Below are positions 58,637-64,000 of a stretch of 64,000 bases of DNA, piece after piece; the first letter of the stretch is position 1, and each line of letters starts with the position of its first letter. Below the pieces are notes generated by a model, which was not told the origin of the DNA, searched no databases, and was given only the letters and a program-made list of their open reading frames with translations. The stretch spans positions 20,819 to 84,818 of the forward strand of contig JAPEVF010000166.1 of NCBI GenBank assembly GCA_029747585.1. Reading direction: 5' to 3'. The DNA is from Pleurotus djamor (Eukaryota; Basidiomycota; Agaricomycetes; Agaricales; Pleurotaceae). Position numbers and translations under genes: made by a program.

Positions 58637-60006
58637 TCAATATAAGTATGTTGAAATCATGCGAGCTAAGGACTCGCCGTCTTCAATATCTCCCATCATC
58701 ATGCCACCCATTAGAGCCAACGACTAAAGAGGGGTTAGTCTTTTGTGGAAGCAGATGCCAAGGATGGACTCAACGAAACACAGAGTACCTGGCACGCAGA
58801 ACCAACCCCAGATTAAGAGACCGAAGGGCTATTTGTAACATTTTTGTCGGAACCGAATGTTATCAAGAGGGAGAAAAANGAACGGGGACAAACCAATAAT
58901 GCATAGCTGTATATAATGATTGAAATCCATAAGGGAATGACGTATTTTAGATAAGTCAAAGGGTATAATAAAGGTTTGTAGGAATGACTGACGGGTAGGA
59001 GGCGTCGGTGAGGCGAGGGATCGACTCAAGGTGAGCCTTGAGCATATCTAACGAGAGAAGGAGACTCGCTGAATGTGTTACCGATATCAGCGAAGTGTGA
59101 ACATATGGCCAGACTACGCCACATACCGGCAGTAGTCTCGTCGATGTCATTGAGTCGTTTCATTCGCAAGATTAACATGTACTAAGAGGGGTTAGACACA
59201 GATCACAGTAGTAAGGGTATAACAGACCAAGTCGATCCACGCTTGGCGTGATACGGTGGCTTCGTCAAGACTTTCACTGGATGGAAAAGCGTGGCCCAGA
59301 AACAAAAGGGATGACTTGAGAACGCGAAGAGGCGCCAAAAGCTTTGAAACCGCTTGATGGGTATGCTGCAATTGCGCATGGGGCTTCACAGGAGAGGAGA
59401 GACTTTGTCCGCATGAGCGGTCACCGGAAAGTCCCCAACTTTCATCGAAAGTGAACCCCAAGGCATGAACCAAGTCTGTTAGATGACGAAGAACCATTGC
59501 TTGGGCGGAGGGTGATATTTTCTGTGTAGCTAAAACGGACCCTATTTCTGAGAATCAGTCGTTCAACACTGGCTGGAACATGGACGAACCAGTGAGGGTC
59601 CCAACGAAATCCGCAATGAATCCGGAGGTCTGCGCCCACGGATGAACGATTTTGGACAGCCGCGTAGACGGGAATTGAATCCTATGAGCAGCGCATCCAT
59701 AAACAGCCGCAGTCACACTACTCTGGAATTCATCTAGGAATCAGCGAAGGACATTTGTTTACTTACCCAACGAAAAGAGCCAAGAACATATTATCTATCG
59801 CAACCAGCGCGCACTTGCTGAAAATGGTTGCGGACCAGAATGCAAGACACAGCGACGAAAGGAGGAGACGGGATACATGTTTCGCAGAAAAGGACAACGA
59901 GTCGCTGTCAGTAATTTCTGGGCTGCCCAATCATAATCAGTTGAATTGAGCGCAATCAAGCACCATTGACTCACGAGTTGAGGAAAAGAAAAGAAGATGG
60001 ATGCAT
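58637..60006 (-). CDS. Unrecognised 297-residue protein
   Basis: Nine exons (60006-59975, 59922-59767, 59717-59570, 59521-59228, 59181-59127, 59068-58993, 58906-58894, 58828-58796, 58723-58637) sum to 894 nt. Every junction is GT-AG and phase-correct, and one exon is only 13 nt. The N-terminal quarter has two hydrophobic, mainly helical stretches (VSRLLLSSLCLAFWSATIF and CALVAIDNMFLALFVGVTAA). Next are HPWAQTSGFIADFVGTL and SAQAMVLRHLTDLVHALGF, then helices around RQAWIDLYMLILRMKRLNDI, and a hydrophobic GLLIWGWFCSLALMGGMM near the C-terminus. It could be a membrane or an all-helical soluble protein. I recognise no family. The consistent splicing argues that it is real. Confidence 0.6.
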
Positions 60007-60395
60007 CGCTGATGTGACAAAGTGCTGAGCGCTTCCACTCCTCGGACCTCCAGCCTCCAGGCCAGTGACCTCAGACAAGCCATACATATGATATCGTTCG
60101 TGTTCATTGAAGAGCCTCACTGCTTGCGCTTGAGTCTTGTAAGTTCAAGTTTAAAGATCTAATGTCTAACCCGTACAGTTTACATCATACTCTCAGTCCC
60201 ATGATGATGGAAGTAGGCGCGACTCGGCTAAACGTAGTTGCCTATTTTGGAAGACACCAAGCCATTGCGTTAGACTCAGAAGCGCCGGACTCGCGTCACT
60301 TGAATTAGTTCAATCTCTACCTCCAAGTTCGCACTGTCCATTCGTCCTTAATACCCTTAGACATCGTCGCCATCGGCTAGATCGATACTTAAACC
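60007..60395. promoter_or_regulatory. Divergent intergenic region before the synaptojanin gene
   Basis: This 389-bp region between two divergent starts must hold both promoters. The last ~60 bp before the 60396 ATG are pyrimidine-rich. No other feature stands out. Confidence 0.35.
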
Positions 60396-63300
60396 ATGTA
60401 TCTCTACCTGGGTGCCAACCCTCGCGCCCTCTACTTGGCCACGAGTGCACAAGACGAGAAGCTCGGACGACCGCATAGAGCCCTGGTATTCCGACATAAC
60501 GAAGTGAACCCCTCCCAAGCCATCGTGGAGTTTCTCCCTAAGAAAAATATCGAGTTCTCTTCTCTAGTTCGCCTGACAAACAGAGTGATCAAAGGTTGTC
60601 TAGGCCTCATAAGTATAGAGAATGGTGCGCGGCGAGTCCCTTTATGCATGTTGAGTGGGATTGACCTTGGAGGCATCAGATATCTTCCTGGTCGTGGTCA
60701 CCTCTGCTACAGAAGTGGGAAATACTCGTCCATCCGGTACCAAGGCGGAGTCCGTGGGCAGGATACACGATGTCGCCTTCTACAGCCTCAACTCTTCGGC
60801 TTGGGACGACCTTACTGCGGCCGCAGAGCTAGCTTCAACCCCAGACAATATTGATGCGATGATGCGGGATAACTACTCTCAGTCAAATCCTGCATCACAA
60901 GTCTTAGAACATCCCTGTGCTCCTCTCATCAAGATTCTCGCCTCTGGTTCTTTCTATTATGCTGCTGGCTCGGAATGGGACATATCCTCTCGTTTGTCGC
61001 GTCGCCTATCCCGGGAGAAAGGATCACATGCAGATATATCTGTCTATGACGAACGATTCGTTTGGAACGAATACATAATACAGAGTCTGATTGACTTCCG
61101 TGGAAGACTCGACCCACATGAACGTAACGATTTTGATCTGTGCCAATTCATCGTACGTTGGTTAGCGATCTATCGTACTCTATTCAATGTCTGCCTCAGA
61201 TGCTAGTAATTCAAGGATATGTCGGAATTTTTACAATGGCCCTGCCAGCTCCCCCAACGAATGGAACTCCCACACTGGCGACATTATCCCTAATATCCCG
61301 ACTTAGCTGGAAGCGCGCCGGGACACGATTTAATACTCGTGGTGTAGACGATGATGGAAATTGTGCGAACTTTGTGGAGGCATGTTTCAATTTTGCACCC
61401 GTCCCTCCTCAGCTACATCTATTCTTTAGACGGAGATTATCCTCAGTTCTGATCAGCATTGTGTAAGTTACGTCCAAGTGAGGGGAAGCGTGCCTTGTAC
61501 GTCACCCNATATAATGCGTATATATATGCGCTTATCTTCGGCCATAGTGTTCTGGGAGCAGCAAGGCTTCCAAACTTTCGGGCAACGGATACAGATCACT
61601 CGACCGCATGGCTCTCAACCTGCTTTCGAACGCCACTTTGCTCATCTCATAGAAGAGTATGGCGCGGTACATGTAGTGAATCTCCTCGGGACAAAAGAAA
61701 ACGAGGCCACACTCACTACGGCGTATTCACGCCACCTACAAGTGGCGCGTGCCTCTCTGGGTGATGATCTAGAAATCACTCACTTCGACTTCCACAACGC
61801 CGTACGACTCGGCGGACATGATAGCGTTATCCGAGAGTTGAGGTAACAGCATCCATCAGTTTTGGGGATAGATTGAACAACGATCCTTAACTCCATTGTT
61901 TAGGCGAATGGAAAGCATCGTGGACCACATCGATCGGTTTGGCTTCTCTATGTGTGACTCGGCCTCAGACGACATAATCACTGACCAAAAAGGCGTATTC
62001 CGGACCAACTGTCTGGACTGGTAAATCCTTTACCCTCTGCTGGCGTCTCATCGTCATTCCTTACTCCTTCCTCAGCCTTGATCGAACCAATTTCGTGCAG
62101 GACATCCTTTCACGGCATACCCTCGAGCAGTACCTCCTTCTCGTTCGACGAGAATGGATACAATCCAACACTCTGTGGTCGTATCATCGTGAACTCTGGG
62201 CCGAAAATGGCGACGCTTTATCCAGAATTTATGCGGGCACGGGTGCACTCAACACGAGCTTTACACGAAGTGGCAAGCGTACGCTGGCAGGTTAGTTGTC
62301 TCCCCCGTTGCTGGTATCTTCAGTGACAGATCTCTTGCGTCCATTGTGCAGGCGTACTATCCGATGCGACCAAGAGCGTTTCAAGAGCATACATTAATAA
62401 CTTCCAGGACAAAGGCAAACAAGTTGCCATCGATATGTTCCTTGTGAGTGGGAAGCATGTTCATGCCCTCTAGGTGATATCGAAACTCTTCTAGGGTAAT
62501 ATGAGTAACCAGAGGCCTGTAACTATCTTTGATCCAATACACGATTCTGTTCGAGCGGCACTAGAACAAAGGTATGAATGCATCTTTCGGCTGTCTTCGC
62601 CCTAATTTCGGTGTTCCGTCTAGAGTACATGAATACTCCTCGACGAAGCAATGTACCATATTTGTGGGTACTTGGAATGTGAATGGACGGGTAAGTAATT
62701 TCTCCAGATGAATGCAGAGTACTGAACCGCCTGGAATTCAGGCACCATCCGAGTCATTGAACCCATGGTTATTCCCCCGCGACGGTTCGTCCTTGAGTCC
62801 TTGTTCCTGCCTCCCTTCTTAACCTTTTCCCAGGTCTCGATGAGTACGTAAACGCACCATGGATGGCAGCCTCTGATGTCCATTTTGTTAGTCCTGATAT
62901 ATTCGTTTTGGGGTTCCAAGAAATTGTGCCTCTCACTGCGCAACAAATTGTTCAAACGGATCCCGAGAAAAGGTAAATATGCCCATGTAAGCGGTTGGAT
63001 AGGTATTTAGGGTTATGCCAACAGGCGCATCTGGGAAACGAAGATACTGGAAACCTTGGAGTCAAATCCTAATAAAAGATCGAACTATGTTCTCCTTCGG
63101 AGCGAACAGGTATGGCGTTCTTCGTCACCACCCCTTCTCTCAATTTAATTCATACAGCTCGTGGGCACTGCGTTGTTCGTCTTAGTGAAGGCGGAGCTGA
63201 CTGGTGTCATGCGACATGTTGAAGCTTCGAGCCGTAAGGTGAGTCACATACCTAGGTCGTACTATTGAGTTTTTGATCACCATTAGACGGGCTTAAGAGG

Positions 63301-64000
63301 CATGTCAGGAAATAAGGGTGCAGTCGGCGTGCGACTTGAATACCACGACACCAGCTTCTGCTTCTTGACGGCCCACCTCGCAGCAGGGCACCCAAATATC
63401 GAAGAACGTAATTCCGACTTCCGAACGGTAGTAAATGGATTGAACTTCCAGAAAGGCAAGACCATCAATAGCCATGAGTAATGTCCAAGACCATTCAAAC
63501 ACAGATTTCACACTCACATTTGTGGTCCAGGAATATTATCTGGCTTGCCGATACTAACTATAGAATTGACCTCGATAACGAAGTTGTCAGAGATCTCGCA
63601 CAGCGGGGGGAGTTCGATGCATTGGTTGCGGCTGATCAGGTTTGTGACATTCTAGCTTACTGTCTCCCTCGGGAAGTAACTTTGTCGATCAGCTTCACCA
63701 AGTGATGGACGTTGGTGCTGCCTTCGAAGGATATGAAGAAGGTCCATTGTTGTTCCCACCGACATATCGCTACGATCTTGGCACCAACGTGTATGATACC
63801 AGTGAGAAAGCTCGAATACCAGCTTGGACAGGTAGGTCTTGCCCTAGCACATTGTTATCCGTATCTGACACCCATGTCCCAGACCGCGTTCTCTTTCGAG
63901 GAAGTCATCTCGATCTGTCCGTTTACTCTCGAGCTGAACTTAAAGGTTCCGACCATAGACCTGGTAAGTGTAAATTTCACATCCGGAGCTATGGATCCTA
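60396..64000 (+). CDS. Synaptojanin-like polyphosphoinositide phosphatase (SAC + 5-phosphatase), truncated by window edge
   Basis: This family (yeast INP52/INP53, SJL) removes phosphates from phosphoinositides during endocytosis and trans-Golgi sorting. The N-terminus [17 protein letters not shown] leads a SAC domain with [39 protein letters not shown] and the catalytic CX5R motif in FRTNCLDCLDRTNFV, which is assembled across an intron. The inositol 5-phosphatase domain follows: [86 protein letters not shown] and GSDHRP. The motif usually written GDxNYR is ADTNYR here. One intron (61380-61429) is GC-AG. The N at 61508 is intronic. The proline-rich C-terminus lies beyond the window. Confidence 0.92.

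Overview
This 64 kb window is ordinary nuclear chromosome from a filamentous basidiomycete, most likely an Agaricomycete. The evidence is gene density (about one gene per 2.2 kb on both strands), many phase-variable introns of about 50 nt with GT..AG ends and CTRAY-like branch sites, intron-rich orthologues of fungal housekeeping genes, and the lack of any bacterial operon or ribosome-binding-site structure. I cannot name the genus from the sequence. Most gene models below were built by joining exons by hand. For most of them the summed exon length is an exact multiple of three, which is a strong internal check.

Layout, left to right. 0-8 kb: NOB1 (rRNA processing) diverges from LEU2 (leucine synthesis), followed by a secreted M24 metallopeptidase and a VPS17-like retromer sorting nexin whose convergent 3' ends are partly duplicated. 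8-20 kb: HMG-CoA reductase (sterol pathway), an F-box protein, a membrane-anchored GH17 glucanase, GTP cyclohydrolase II (riboflavin) and a small single-pass membrane protein. 20-24.7 kb: a gene-poor stretch of diverged local repeats. 24.7-35 kb: a coiled-coil/proline-rich protein, homoserine O-acetyltransferase (MET2), an APH-fold pseudokinase candidate, ESCRT-III VPS60 and an aldehyde dehydrogenase. 35-52.5 kb: RCC1, a 2-oxoglutarate oxygenase, a MATH-BTB protein, a membrane-anchored aminopropyltransferase-like protein, a VPS70/glutamate-carboxypeptidase-type M28 protein, glycogen branching enzyme, SVP26 and ESCRT-III DID2. 52.5-64 kb: a large Ser/Pro-rich protein of unknown function, PEX14, a candidate solo LTR, an unrecognised 297-residue protein, and a synaptojanin-type phosphoinositide phosphatase that runs off the right edge.

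The genes do not form a pathway cluster. Several concern membrane traffic (VPS17, VPS60, VPS70-like, SVP26, DID2, PEX14, synaptojanin) and several amino-acid, vitamin or sterol biosynthesis (LEU2, MET2, RIB1, HMG1), but they are scattered and on both strands. I found no CRISPR array, tRNA, rRNA or obvious biosynthetic cluster, and no convincing new multi-gene system. The most interesting points are a kinase-fold protein missing its metal-binding residues, two GC-AG introns, a duplicated and internally deleted gene junction, a candidate solo LTR, three conserved-looking proteins of unknown function, and a consistent pattern of single spurious N bases and missing homopolymer bases that break real reading frames in this assembly.
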